From the NCBI GenBank assembly GCA_016858145.1, contig JAEHOE010000001.1:930001-994000 (forward strand): a DNA stretch of 64,000 bases, given 5' to 3'. The notes below the pieces were generated by a model. It searched no databases. It saw only the letters and a list, made by a program, of their open reading frames with translations, and was not told where the DNA came from. This stretch comes from Edaphochlamys debaryana (lineage: Eukaryota; Chlorophyta; Chlorophyceae; Chlamydomonadales). Positions 1 through 12,900 of the stretch are shown here, in pieces. The translations under genes and the position numbers were made by a program. The first letter of the stretch is position 1, and each line of letters opens with the position of its first letter.

Positions 1-59
1 GGCGCAACCCGCTTGGTCCTGACACACCCGCCCCTGCCTCCCGTCCCCTGCCACCCCAG

Positions 60-3000
60 CGCGGCGGCGACTCCAAGCGCGCCGCCCAGGACTCCCGGCG
101 CGCGCAGGAGACGTCCCGCTCCCCCGGCACCCAGCGCCCCGACAACGCCTCCCAGGGCGGCGGCTTCGCCTGGGGCCCCGTGCCGCTGTCCCGCTCCGCC
201 TCCATGCAGTCCGTGGACAGCACCACGCTCAAGGTGCGGGTGGGGTGGCGGGGGCGGGCGTGCGCTACGGCAGATTCGGGACCGTAGGGAGGTGGTGTGG
301 ATTGGGTGGGCGGGCGGGGGTCGGGCGGGTGGGCAGGGAGGCAGCGGCGGAAGGCAGGGCGAGTTGCTGCGACCTGGTGGTGGGGGCAAGGTGAGGGCGT
401 GTGCAGAGCCACATACAGTAGACTCTGAGGGGGAGGGGTCTTGACGAGGTTGGCTCACCGGGCGGCCGGACTCTGTCTTACGCCCCAGGTGACCAAGCGC
501 GTGACGGCTGCGGTGCTCCGCTACTTCAAGCAGCTCGAGGAGCTGGCCAAGGAGCAGGTGGGGCGGGGGATTGGGAATGGGGGAGCCGAGCTGTCCCCGA
601 GCCTAGTTCAGGGCCACACAACCCGGCTGGCGGATTGGCGGGGCACTTCTACCACGCCCACAGACCGTAGCTGCCTGCTGCCTGCCGCTGACCGCCCACT
701 CACGTCCTGCCTGCCCGCTGGCCGTGCCCTCCGCTGTGCCTCCCCCCCTCCCCAGGAGCGCAAGTACGACGACCAGGCCCGAGTTAACGCGTCCTTCGTG
801 GCGGTGCCCCCCGACACGTCCGAGTTCAAGCAGATCCTGCAGCCCTCGCGCCCCGTGTCCCGCATCGCCCAGGCCTCGGCGGCCGTGGCGGCAGCCGGCG
901 CCGCGGCCGCGGCAGCCCGCAGCCCCAGCCCCAACTCGGCGGGCGCGCACCCGCACCTCTGGGGTGTCCCGCCGCCCTCGGCAGGCGGAGCCAACACCCG
1001 TGGCGGCAGCGGCAGGGGCGATAGCGGCAGCGGCCAGGGCAGCCGGGGCCCGACGCCGACGGGGCGCAGCCCCAGCCCCGGCACGGCCTCCGCCGCTGGC
1101 GGCGGCGGCGGCGGCTGGATCCCCCACCTGCCGCCCACCAGCCGCCGCTCCTTCGAGCTCCCAAGCGACCGCCTTGCACGCGCCGGGACCGCCTCCACCG
1201 CTCCCATGCTTCCCCACACCGGCCCTGCACTGGGGGTGCCCGCTCCCTGGCCCGACCCCCGCTCCTCCAGCCCCCTGCCCGGCGCCAACCCGCGCACCGC
1301 CCGCCGCGCGCCCTCGCCCGGTCCCGCGCTCTCAGCCACCCCCAGCCGGGGCTGGCGCCAGGCGCCCTCGTTTGGTGCCGGCCCGGCGCACGGCGGCCCC
1401 GCGTTTGCGTTTGGCTGGGGCTCGGGCTTGTTGCCGGGGGCGGGCCTCCGACCCACATCGCTGAGCCCCGCCAATGCGCCCCTGGGGCCAGCGGGCGGCC
1501 GCCCTCGGAGCCGTGTGGGTGCCCCCTGGGGCCCGGGTGCACCCGCACCAGTGGCGGACGGCTGGGTCTCACTCCCGGGGGCCGGGAACAGCGGTCCTGG
1601 GGAGGCGGGCGGATCAGGATCTGGATCCGCGACGGGCAACGGCATGTCAGCGCCGCCAGATCCGAGGTCGAACTGGTTCGGGCCAGGGCCAGGGGCAGGC
1701 TCCGAGGCGGGGGAAGAGGACGCGGCCCGTGCCGGCACGCCGGACGGCCCCTGGCGGGCAACCGCGGGCGCCGGTTTGGGCGCCAGGCCTTTCCCACCCC
1801 GCGCCGCCACCAGTCTCTCCCTCATGCGGGAGCCGGCACCGACGCAGGAGCCGTCACCATTGCCACCACAGCAGCCCCCAACGGCATCGGGGCCTGGAGT
1901 CAGTGAGGCGGAGGAGCCGGCGGCTGAGGACGGTGGTGCTACGCCGCAGCGGCAGTCGCCGCCTGGGTCGCCCCGCTCGCACCGCTCGCACCACTCGCAC
2001 CGCTCGCACCACTCCCGGCCCGGGTCACCACCTGAGGGCGAAGAGCGGCCGCCGCAGCGGAGCGCCAGCCCCCACGGGCCCGTGACGGGGACGCCCGAGC
2101 CGGCGGGGCCCTTCTCCCGAGCCTGGGTGGAGACGGGCCGGTCCGTGGCGCAGGTGGTCGGGGTACCCCTGCCTGGCCCCGGCTCGCCGCCCAGCCCTTC
2201 AACCCAACACTCTCGTCTCGACTCCCCGCCCCGCCCCCATGACGGCAGCAGCAGTCCCGCCCCATCCACGCCCACCCGCCTGCTGCCAGCACCGCAGCCC
2301 AGCCACGGCACCAGCCACGGCTCCTCCATGGCCGCGGGCGCATCCGTCGCTGCCATCCCGGCCCCGGACTCGGTCCGCACCGGCGCCGGAGCCCACAGCT
2401 TCAGCCACGGCCCCTTCCGGCCCGTGTCCCGCGCCGGCACGCCCCTGCACGGCGCTGTGGGCCCGATCGCGGCGGCCATGCTGGAGGGGGTGGTGAGCGT
2501 GGGGGCGGCGCCCGTCAAGGCCGCCAGCCTCCTGCCCGGCGCACAAGCGTGGGCCAGCAGCGGGGGCGCGGGCGGGTCTGGGGGCGGCGGTTCGCCCCTG
2601 GCCTCACACCGGCGGGGCGCCAAGAGCGCGGCGGCGTGGGAGCCCCCGGCTGAGGACTGGGCCACCCCCCTGGAGGCCTCCGTGGCTCGAGCCAGCGGCG
2701 CCAAAGCCCATCAGGCGCCGGGCAGGGCCGGTAAGGAGGCGGACGCGGACGACACGTCGCCGAGCGCCGAATCTGCGGCTGCCGCCAGCGATTCGGCGGG
2801 AGCAGGCCCCGTGCCCGCACCCCACCCGGCGGCGTCAACGGACGCTGCAGCCCCCGAGTCCCCAGCAGAGCCGGCGACACAGCCGGCGCCTGCGGCGGAA
2901 GCTAGAGCGGCGGAAGCGAGAGCGGCGGAGGCGGACCGAAGCCAGGAGGCTCCTCCGCCTCCAGGCCCAGAGCTCGAGGCCCTGCCAGGTGCCCCGAGCG

Positions 3001-4727
3001 GGCCAAAGCACCAAGATCAGGACCAGGACCAGGACGGAGGGGGCGAGGGCGGGGGCGAGGGCGGTCTGGACATGGGCGCCATTCTGGCGGACGCCGAGGT
3101 CGCCAACGCCGAGCTCACCGCCACGGGCGAAGGCCTGGACGCGGGGGGCGGCGGCGCTGTGGCGGACGCGGCGCCTGCAGCCAGAGCGGCAGGTTCCGTA
3201 GGCGGGGGTGCAGGCGGCAGAGGCGCACGGGAGCAGCACCCGGGTGCCGAGAAGGAAGCATCAGCTGCGGTGGCGACTGACGCGGCTCGGGAAGGGCTGG
3301 CGGCAGAGGTATCGGCCGCAGAGGCGGCGCCAGAAGGCGCCGCAGCGGCAGCGCCCGAGGGCGCTGCTGCTGCCGGCGACACGGCACGCAGCCTCAACTC
3401 GCTCCCCTCCATCAGCCAGTCGACCGCCTCCCCGGGCCGCACCCCCGAGTCCTTCAAGCCCTCCTCCTACTCCCCCCGCTCCCTGCTCGCCCTCATGTCC
3501 CCGGACGCCTTCGTGGCTAACCCCAACGAAGCCCCGCCCAAGCCTGCAGCGCCGGCACCCGCCGTCCTACCGTCCAGAACCACGGCCCGGTCGAGAGCCG
3601 CCAGCGGAGCCGCCTCGAGGCCGGGACAGGGCCCCGGGCAGGGCGCTGCACAGGGCGCCAAGCCTCGCTCCACGGCCCCAGGGGCTATAGGCTCCGGCCT
3701 GGGGCCCCGCAGCGGCAGGGCCTCGCCCAACGTCTCCGCCCCGCCCAGCCGGCCGCCCTCCTCGCCCCTGCCGCCCCCCGGCCCCATCCCCTGCCTGCCC
3801 TTCCGCGTCTCCTCCCCCGCGCCCCGCGGCGCCTACATGAGCCTCGGCCTGCAGCGAGCGGCGGCAGCCGCAGCCGCCGCCAGCGCTGGCAGCGCTTCTT
3901 TCAACGCTCCACCCGCCGGCGCTGCCTCCGGCGGCTCCTTCACGGCCGGCGCCGGCGCCCTGACCCCCACGATGCTGGCATCGCCCGGGTCCTTCAGCCG
4001 CAGCGGCCCCTCCGCCTCGGGCCCCTCGGCGCCCCACCTGGCGGCCATGGCCCCCCGGCCCGTCAGCCCACAGCTGGCGTCCAGCCGCTCCTCCCGAGTG
4101 GTGGTCACGATCATGGGCCAGGAGGTGCCCCGGAGCTCCGAGGGCGCACTGCTACTGCCGCCCTCGCCCACGGCAGCAGCGGCTGCGGCTGCGGGCGCGG
4201 CCGCGGGCGCGGGCTGGGGCCCGGCGGCGGCGCTGTCGCCCAGCCACACGCGGCCGCACAGCAGGGAGGCGGCACACCACGGGGTCACCGGGGCGCCGGG
4301 GCTGCGGACGCCCTCGCACACGGCCCTGCACTTGCCGCACGCGCACCCCCACGCCGTCAGCGCCCAGGGCCACCCCCACGTGTCCTTCCAGGGGCGGCCT
4401 GCCTCGGGCGGGGCGTCGTCCGGCCCCACCTGCCCTTCGTCGCCCGACCTCTCGACCGGCGGCGGTGGCGCAAGCGCCGGCGGAGCGGCGGCCATGGCTT
4501 TGCCCAAGCCCGGCAGCGGCAGCGCTGCGGCGGCCATGGCCGGAGCGAGTGGCGGGGCCGTCGACGCGGGGGCAGGGGCGGGGGCTCAGCTGCAGGCCGT
4601 GGGGCTGCGCGAGAGCCGGGGTCCGCCCAGTGAGGCGGTGCTGCAGGTGGTGCGGACCGGCAGCCTGGGGCCCTGGGAGGCGGGCGTGGAGGGCGTCTCG
4701 AGGCCCGGCAGCAATGCGGGCTTGTAG
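60..4727 (+). CDS. 3' part of a large low-complexity protein, function unknown
   Basis: Three exons are visible: 60-233, 489-557 and 756-4727. They join in phase 0 and give about 1,404 residues up to the TAG at 4725-4727. The gene starts before the window, because 60 follows a CAG acceptor and no start codon lies upstream. The early part is the most protein-like: a short helical stretch (LRYFKQLEELAKEQ) is encoded by the small second exon. The rest is rich in Ala, Pro, Ser and Gly, with poly-Ala runs, Gly runs, acidic patches and a Ser-His-Arg run around 1976-2015. I recognise no domain. Such composition is common in large disordered proteins of volvocalean algae. Long open frames on the opposite strand here are GC-rich shadows. 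The gene is convergent with the helicase gene. The exon structure is well supported; no function can be assigned. Confidence 0.7.
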
Positions 4728-5417
4728 GGCCTGGATGGGAGGTGAACGATAGACCTTCAATGCATGAGAGTTGGCGGACGTAGTGGCCTGTGCACTCATA
4801 TGTAGCTGATGATGAAAGACCTGCATTTTGTCGCTGCCAGTCAAGTCTGCGTTGTGAGGAGGTACCCGGAATGCCGTAGGAAGTCCCGAACGGCCCTGTA
4901 GGTTGTCGTCGGGCGTGGCAATGCATGTACACGATCCTGCTGGCTCCTGTGACTCGGCCTCGTAATGCACTGATGAGTCTCTGACGTGGAAATGAGCCCC
5001 AAGCAAAAAGACTGTGAGCCTTGAAGCAATGTGACCTCGACGTGGTGGCCTGTGTGAGTGTGGCAGGTGGAGTTGGCTGTCATGGGGCTGTTGGCCTGGC
5101 TAGGGCCCACGCCAGGGCACGAGACGGTGCACGCTGAGCGTTGCACGTGAGGAAACGTGAGGTGCGCCGGGGGCATACGGCCCCAAGCGAGAGCTGCATC
5201 AGTTGACCAGGTGTCACTGTTCACACTCGAATCGTTGCATGGCCCGTGTGCCCCGCACCGTCCACAAACTCCACCGCGCCGCCACCTGTCCATTACGCCC
5301 CCTGCGCCACCTGTCTGGCTGCGCGCAGCAGCTGCCGTTCGCACGCGTCCAGCCACCAAGGAGTCATCACCCGACCACCCGCCCTGCACCCAAGGGCCCG
5401 GATCAGCACCGCCCCCC
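4728..5417. other. Tail-to-tail intergenic region
   Basis: This 690-base region separates the stop of the low-complexity gene from the stop of the DEAD-box helicase gene, so it should hold both 3' UTRs. I see no further gene, no canonical TGTAA signal and no obvious repeat. Confidence 0.5.
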
Positions 5418-8400
5418 TCAGCTGGCCTTGGCGGCCGGCTTCTCCGCGCCCTTGATGTTGGTGAACTGCTTGGACGCCTTCTTGACACGCTTGCTCTTGC
5501 CCGTGTCCAGCCCCTCCTCCTCCGCCACCCGCAGCATGGCAGCCCGCTTGGCGCTGTACACCTGCGCAGGGTGGGGTTGCGGAGGGGCGAGGGAAGCACA
5601 AGGGACAGGAGCCAAGGGGGTCAGGGCCGACTAGTGCTGGAGGTAGAGGGAAGACTAGGAGACACATCACAACTTCAGGAAAGAGCGACAAATGCAGAGA
5701 GAGCAGGGGTGCCAGCAGGGGTGCGCGTGGGTTGGTGTATGCGGTATGTGGGGCCCGTATCTGTCCGCCAGGGCTGGTCCTCGGCGCCCGGCGGTCATAA
5801 GAAGCCCCTGCGGCTGCATGCTGTGGGTGGAGACTTATAACGGCCGCGCGTGGCACTCGCACGCCGCCGCTCTTCGCAGTCCACCTCAGTGCGATTGCTC
5901 CCCCGACCCCCTCCGATCACCGACCCTGGACTCCAAAGGCGATTTCGGCCCCACAGCCCCCGCCCAGAAGCCCCCGCCCGAATCCCCCGGTATCCCCCTA
6001 AACCTGCAAATCTAGATCTGCTGCTGTACTGCCGTACCTTGGTGATGCCCTTGAGCACCTCGGCCTCCTCCAGCTTGTGCTCCGCCAGCTGGTGCCCCAG
6101 CAGCTCCTCAATGGCGTGGACCAGCTGGGGGGGGGGAAGGGGTTCAGAAAGAGAAGGGTTTAGGTGCTGAGCAAGAAGGCGGGGATCAGACCTCCCCCCG
6201 TCCAGCCTGTCAGCCCTACAGCCCTTGCAACGAAAGCTGCGAAGGCACCGGCCGCTCCCTCCACCTCAGCCCACCTCCGCATCCTCGTCCCCCTCCCCGT
6301 TCCCGCCCCCCCCCCCACCTGCACGTCGTACTGCGTCACCAGACTCAGCGACCAGCCGGTGCGGCCAGCACGGGCCGTACGACCAACCCTGCAACGCGGG
6401 GACAGGGCAGCGGATGCAGCACAGCGCGGTTGAGCTCCCGGTCTTGCGCGCCCTCGGCCCCCCTCCTTACGCCCCGAACTATCCACCCACGTCTCCACTG
6501 CAGCCGCCTATCCACCCCGAAACCCACCTCCCTTCCCTACCTCCCCCTCCCCTTTCTCCCTCCGCTTCCAACAAGCTCCGCGCCCTCCCCCCCCCTTTGC
6601 CCCCCGGGCCCTCCCGGTCCACAGGCGACAACGACAACAAGGCAGGCCGCCCACAGGTCTGCGCAGTTCGCGACCACGCCCTACGCCCCTCAGCCAAGCG
6701 CTACGCTTCGTTGATGTCCTCTACCCTTGCCTCCCTCCCCCACCTGTGCACGTAGTCCCTTGCCAGCACGGGCAGGTCGTAGTTGATGACTGCGTCCACG
6801 GTGGGGATGTCCAGCCCCCGCGAGGCCACGTCGGTGGCCAGCAGCAGCGGCACCTGCTCCGACTTGAACCGCGCCAGGGAGGCCAGGCGGGCCTTCTGGG
6901 GCTTGCCTGGGGGGTGGGGGTGGGGTGGGGGGTGGGGTGGGGTGGGGTGGGGTGGGGTGTGTGGGGTGCGGGGGTGGGAGGGAGCGAGGGAGCAGGCGCA
7001 CAAGAGCAAGGCCAAGGGCAGCGTGCATGGCGTGAACAGGATGCGGGGGTGGCAGTCGATGTGAAGCGGCCTAGCGGCTGTAACGCGCCGAGGCCCAGGT
7101 TCAGACCTTCCGAACCCAACCACCCAACCACCCGAGCCCCTCCCCGCCCCACCCGAGTGCAGCGCCACGGCCGGCAGCCCCAGCTCCTCCAGCAGCAGCG
7201 ACAGCAGGTGGCAGCCGCGGCAGGTGCCCGCGAAGATAATGGCGGAGCGGACCTGGGGGGCGGCACAGGGGGTGAGGGAGGTTCACGAGGGAAGTATGAC
7301 AAGGGGGGAGGGGGGCCGCGCCCGGGCTGCCTCTGGAGGGTGTCCAGGGCGAGGCAAGGGCACGGGCTCGGAGTCTAGGTGGCCTTGCGCTGCGCTGCCC
7401 GGCCCCGCTGGGCACCAACCTCCAGGCCCAAGGCGGGCCCAGATGAATGCGGGCCCCAGGATGCGGGCCCCAGGCCCCGGGCCCACCTTCTTCGCGGGCA
7501 GCACCACTGTGAGCAGGTGGTGCAGGTAGACCTCCTTGACCTTGGAGGGTAGGAACACGTACTCCTCGGTCAGGCGGTCGGCGGTGCGGAGGCCCTGGTA
7601 GGCCTGGGGGGCGGGGGGTGGGGTGGGGGGGCGAAGGAGGACGGGAGGGCAGCGGAGCAGCTCAGTCGGCCTTCGAGCACGCCGGTGTGCGTGTGCTGCT
7701 GTGAATGCGGCGCGGTGCAAGGGCCAGTTTGCAGGATTTGCACACCCGCGGTGCGGCGTTCGCACACAGCCCCCCCTCCCCACCACCCCCAGGCCCGTGC
7801 CCCCCGGGCTCCGCACCTCGAACACGTGTGCTCCCTCCAGCGAGGCCCGCTGCAGGGCGATGAGCGACTGAGTCATGGTGGCGGAGAACAGCAGCGTCTG
7901 CCGCTCGGCGGGCAGGCGGCTCAGGATGCCCCTGCAGAGGCGGGCAACCGGAGGAGCGGGCGGGCGGGCCATGAGCGCTTAGCCTCCCCGGCCCCCTGTA
8001 GGCTGAGCCCGCCCCGGCCCCGTCCTGGGCGCCCCGCGTCGAATCCGATATCCTCCACCCTCCTCGCCCCCACTCTCCACAACCTCCAGGCCCCCTACCA
8101 CCCCCAGTCCCCACCGCAGGTCGTCCTCGAAGGTTGCGTCCAGCACGCGGTCCGCCTCGTCCAGCACCAGGAAGCGGGTGCGGGCCAGGCCCGCGGCCAG
8201 GCCGGGGTCAGAGTCCATCAGGCCCTGGGGGGGAGAGGGGGCGGAGAGGGGGGGGAGGGGTCGGGGCGGGGCGCAGGGGGGCGGGGGAGCGGGGAGCCAG
8301 GCCGTCCTGGTCTTGGCGGTGAAGCTGGGGGCCCAGGGGTGTGGCTCAGGCCCCGCCAGGTGGCCCGCACGGCTTCCCACTGCAGCAGCCTGCAAGTCAC

Positions 8401-9652
8401 ACAGGACCCCCCAAGAGGGCACCCCTCCGCCTTGACAGGCGGCAGCCAGTGGCCAGTCCGCTCCACGACATTGGCCCGGCACAGAACACGCCAACTCTTC
8501 CCCAACAGCCCGCCAACTCGCCGCAACTGGCCTTCTGACGTACGTAGCTTCCAGCCCTGGAAGCCCTCTCGCCCCTCCACCACTGCCCCCCGCCCAACCT
8601 CACCACCCCACCCCACCCCGCCGCTGCCCCACCTTGAGCCGCCCGGGTGTGGCCACCACCACGTGGGGCCGCCGCGCCAGCTCCCTCGCCTGCTGCTGCA
8701 TGTCCACCCCCCCGATCACCACCAGGTCCTGAGGGGGGGCCGCGGCAGGGGGGTGGGTGATGGTTGTGAGGAGGAGGGGGTGGTAAGGGGCGAGGGCGAT
8801 GGGGAAAGAGCGCGAGAAAAAGAGCAGCCGTGAGGTCTGTTGCTCTGGGCTGCAGAGCTGGATCCTCCCTGGCCCGGCGGTCCGTTCGCATTGCTGGTAG
8901 GTACCCACCCGCAGCCGCATGCCCGCCCCAAGGGCGCGAAATTGCTCCGAGATCTGCACCGCCAGCTCCCTGCAGGACGGGATGTGACGGCGGCACACGA
9001 GTCAGGCACCGAAGGCAAACAGTGTGATAGCCAGAGGCCGCCGTCGGCGCCGGCAGCGTGGAAGGTATGCTACGCCCCCGGCAGGTATGCCCAACCCTCG
9101 AGCGGCGCTGCCGCCAGCGGGGGCCTGGCGACGGCCTTGGGCTCACCTGGTGGGCGTGAGGACCAGCGCAAAGACGCCGTACGGGTCCTTCGCCAGCGCC
9201 TGCAGGATCGGCAGCGCGAACGCCGCCGTCTTGCCGCTGCCGGTCTGCGCCAGGCCGATGACATCCCGGCCGGCCAGGATGGCGGGTATGCACCCGCGCT
9301 GCACTTCCGTCGGCGCGCTCATGCCAAGTGACTTGCAGACGCCACACAGCCATTCAGACAGGCCCAGCCCCTTGAAGTCGGCTGGGGCATCGGAAGTGGA
9401 GGCGACGCCGCCGCTCCTCTCGTCCGCCGCAGCCCCGCTACCCCCAGGGGCATCGCCATCTCCGTCGTCGCGCTTCTCCGGCACCTTCTGGTCCGGCTCC
9501 TTGTCTACACGCTGCGCCTGGGCTTGCTGGCGAGCGGCGGCCTTTGGCTGTTTGGCGCCTTCCCCGACGACCACAGCCGCCGTGGATGGCTTTGTCTTTT
9601 GCTTCTTAGCTGGTCGTGCTGCAAAGAAGCGCGGTTCTTCCTCAGCGTCCAT
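5418..9652 (-). CDS. DDX49: DEAD-box ATP-dependent RNA helicase, DDX49/Dbp8 type
   Basis: Eleven exons (9147-9652, 8909-8969, 8633-8728, 8115-8224, 7817-7931, 7487-7603, 7153-7252, 6744-6906, 6319-6388, 6038-6124, 5418-5561) encode 522 residues with consistent phases. The start is the ATG at 9652 (MDAEEEP); the frame is open a few codons further upstream but without an ATG. Visible motifs are a Q-motif region near residue 93, motif I AQTGSGKT (135-142), PTREL (167-171), TPGR, DEAD (243-246), SAT (274-276), RGLDIP and the HRVGRTAR motif (422-429). The 90-residue charged N-terminus and the basic C-terminus are family-like. Orthologues (yeast Dbp8, human DDX49) act in the nucleolus in 40S pre-rRNA processing. 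That role is inferred from family resemblance, especially the VLDEADR.L segment and the conserved C-terminal domain. The gene is head-to-head with the flavoprotein gene. Confidence 0.9.
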
Positions 9653-9975
9653 TTCCCGTTGGTATTGAAGCAAAGTCAGGCAGATATTTGTACAGTGCAG
9701 CGATGTGTTTCTCTAAGTCACCGTAGGCCACGCAGCCGGCAAGGTAAGGGAGATGCGACTCTTTGGCGCGGGCGATGGCCCATGCATTTTGCCGAGCTCA
9801 CAGCTGGCCTTTGCCAGCGCCATCTAGACAAGTACTCTCAGTTATTCAGTCTTACAACATCGACGCCGGCCAACACCTGAGGGGTGTTGCGAGCACAAAA
9901 ACCACCGACTGGAAGTCCCCAAATTTTCGGTCATCACCCCTCAGCCAGCCCTTTCTGCAATCCCAAGCAACGATC
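9653..9975. promoter_or_regulatory. Bidirectional promoter region, helicase / flavoprotein
   Basis: Only 323 bases separate the divergent start codons of the DDX49-like gene (9652, minus) and the reductase (9976, plus). Both 5' UTRs and core promoters must lie here. Local AT content is higher than in the flanking exons. No unambiguous TATA box or repeated motif was found. Confidence 0.5.
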
Positions 9976-12900
9976 ATGGGCACAGATAGCGCCGGGGGCC
10001 CGCCGCCGCCACAGCAAGGAGCAACGCAGTCCCAGACCAACGTGGCCGTGTTAATCGGTGCAGCAGCTGCCGTCCTGGGCCTTCTCATCTACACACCTCT
10101 GGCTGTGGCAGCTGTGCCCTGCGTCGTGATCGCTGGCGTCGCCCTGAAGTTCCGGGCCGGCCAGGTACGCGTGCCGACCGACGGTGAAGGCGCGGACAAA
10201 AGCCCGCGCTTGTCGGTTGCGACGCCGGCCCGCGCTGTCGACGTTGTGGCCAAGGGAGCAGCCAACGAGTCCACCACCTCCAACGTCCTCGTGACGGCAC
10301 CCAACGGCGCGGCGGAGGTGAGCGTGGCTCCACGCACGTGTTGCACGTCGCACTGCTGCGGAGCTGTGGCCCGACAGGGGACCGCTGTGGACGCTGCGCG
10401 TCCCAGGGCACGCAGGCACACTGGACGTAGCCCTGCTGCCCTTGCATTACGTACCGTAGCCACGCTGCAGTGCCTGCGTTGGCGGCCCCTCTGCTCGCGT
10501 CCTTTGGCCCTTGCGCCTCCATCCGGGTCCGACGGCGAGCCCCTCACTCGCTCCCACTCCCGCCCCTTGCCCCCATGTAGGCCGCCGCCAAGCCGGAGCC
10601 GGCCGCAGCCCAGGAGGTACCATCGGCTGCGTCCGCTACGCCGTCAGCTGCCCGACCGGGGGCTGCGCCTGCCGCGACGCCCCCTCCAGCCTCCATGCCT
10701 GAGGTGGGCGCTGCGGCCGAAGGGCCAGTCCCTGCCACCGGCAGCGCGGCCCTGCTTGCACGCATGAGGAAGCAGCAGACCGCACCCGCTGCCGCGGCGG
10801 TCCCCGTCGCGGCAGCCGCCGCCGCCACCGCACCGGCGCCCGCTCCCGCCCCAGCGGCGTCTGCGCTGCCTGCGGAGGCGGAGGCAGCCGTCCCTGTTGC
10901 GCCGACGGGCAGCGCGGCCCTGCTGGCTCGTATGCGGAAGCAGCAGACGACGCCCGTGGCTGCGCCTGCCCCCGCTGCTGCCGCCACCGCTGCCGCGCCG
11001 GCTCCCGCGCCCTCGGACGGCGAGGCGGCGGTCCCCGCTGCCGCCACGGGCAGCGCCGCCATCCTGGCCCGCCTCCGCCAGCAACGGGCTGAGCCGGCGG
11101 CCAAGTCTGCCGTGCCACCCGCTGCTGCCACGTCCGCTGCGGCGGCTTCCGCCGGCGGCAAGCCCCCGCTGGTGGTGGCGTACGCCAGCCAGACTGGCAC
11201 GTGCGCCGAGATTGCCCGCAACCTGGCGGCCGAGGCGGTGGAGAAGGGCTACAAGGCGGTCTGCAAGTCCCTGACCGAGCTTGGGTTTGCGAACGTGTCT
11301 GCCGCCAAGACGCCCTACCTGATCGTCGTGGCGTCCTCCACTGGCGACGGCGACCCGCCGGACAACTCCGCTGCCTTCTGGGTCGCCGTCCGGCGCAAGC
11401 CCGCCGAGGGCACGCCCGCGACGCCTCTGGCAGGCGTGCGGTACACGGTCCTGGGCCTGGGCGACTCCAACTACACGAGGTTCATGTACGTGCCGCGCGT
11501 CTTCAAGACCCGGTTCGCCGAGCTGGGCGGCTCTGAGTTCTACCGCTGCGCCGAGGCCGACGAGGTGGACGGCGTGGAGAACGTGGTCGACCCGTGGCAG
11601 GAGGGGCTGTGGGCGGCGCTGGAGGCGGCCGCCAAGGTGGACGCGGCGAAGGAGGTAGGCAGGTGGATTGAGGGGTTTGGAGAGGGGGGATGGAGGGTGG
11701 ACTGGATGTGCACGGGGAAAGCTGGGTTCGGGGCCTGACTCGGGCTGCTGCAGGGGGAGGGGTCGGCATTGGCGGATTCGGAAGGGCCAGACGTACCGCA
11801 TGTTGCGCAGTTTCTGTTTCGCTCGACCACAATCACTATAAAGCTTGTTTGACATTATCTGCCGCTAACAACCTCACGACCACTCGAAAGCTGACCGGCA
11901 TCCTCTCTGACTTGCACTATGCGACGCTCCTTACGCTCCTGCGCGCGATTACAGGACTCCGACGCTATTAGTAGCTCATAGTACAGCCATCTGAGGCCGT
12001 CGCTGCAAGCCCGCCTGGGTCTCACCGGCACGCGCGGCGGCCTCCCCTTAGCGCAGTGTAGCGAAGATGTCGAGCCCAGCCCCAGCGACCCCTTATCCTA
12101 TGGACCCGACGTTCAAGGAGACCATATATTTGCTATGCTGCAACAAGCGTCTTAATGTAGGCATGCGGGCTTGCCTGGTGTGTTGCCGAGCCCGCTGGCT
12201 TAGTGCTTGCTATAGCTTGGTGCTCTGAAGGCAGGTTGCGGACCGCCTTGACCGGCACGCTCGGTTGACCGTGTTCTTCCGCCTCCCTCCTGCGTTCAGC
12301 CCCCACCCGCGGCGAACCCCAATGCCTCCGGTCCCTCGCGTCGCTCGGTCGAGATGCTGGCCAACGCGTCCAAGTCGCCCATGCAGCAGTTTGCTGCCCT
12401 CCAGGCCGCGCAGCAGCGCGCGCGCGTTAGCAACCCGCTCCTCCCACCCCTCCAGGACGCCGCCAACCGGATTCCCGAGGTTCCCCCCGCCGCGGAGCCT
12501 AAGCCCGAGGAAGTGCCAGAGGTGCCGGGGGCCGTGCCGCCGGCCCCGGCACCCACCGAGCCGGTGAAGCCTCCGGTAACGATCCTGTACGGCAGCCAGA
12601 CGGGCACGTGTGAGGAGATTGCACGCAACCTGGCCGGCGAGGCCACGTCAAAGGGCTACAAGGCGGTCTGCATGTCCCTCAACGAGATGGGCTTCGGAGC
12701 GCTCAGCACCGCCAAGACGCCCGTGCTCATCGTCGTCTCCGCCTCCACGGGCGAGGGCGACCCCCCGGACAACGCCATCTCCTTCACCGCCGCCATGCGC
12801 CGCCCGCGCCCCACCGGCGCCAACCCCACCCCCCTCGCCGGCATCCGGTACACCTGCCTGGCCCTGGGCGACTCCAACTACACGCGGTACATGGGCTTCC

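Noticed and set aside
608..2704. 698-codon open frame on the minus strand
   Set aside because: It is the antisense shadow of the Ala/Pro/Ser-rich exon at 756-4727. GC-rich DNA opens several frames at once, and no family or splice structure supports it.
9653..9673. Upstream extension of the helicase start (LLQYQRE)
   Set aside because: The codon at 9673 is TTG, not ATG. The first ATG in frame is at 9652.
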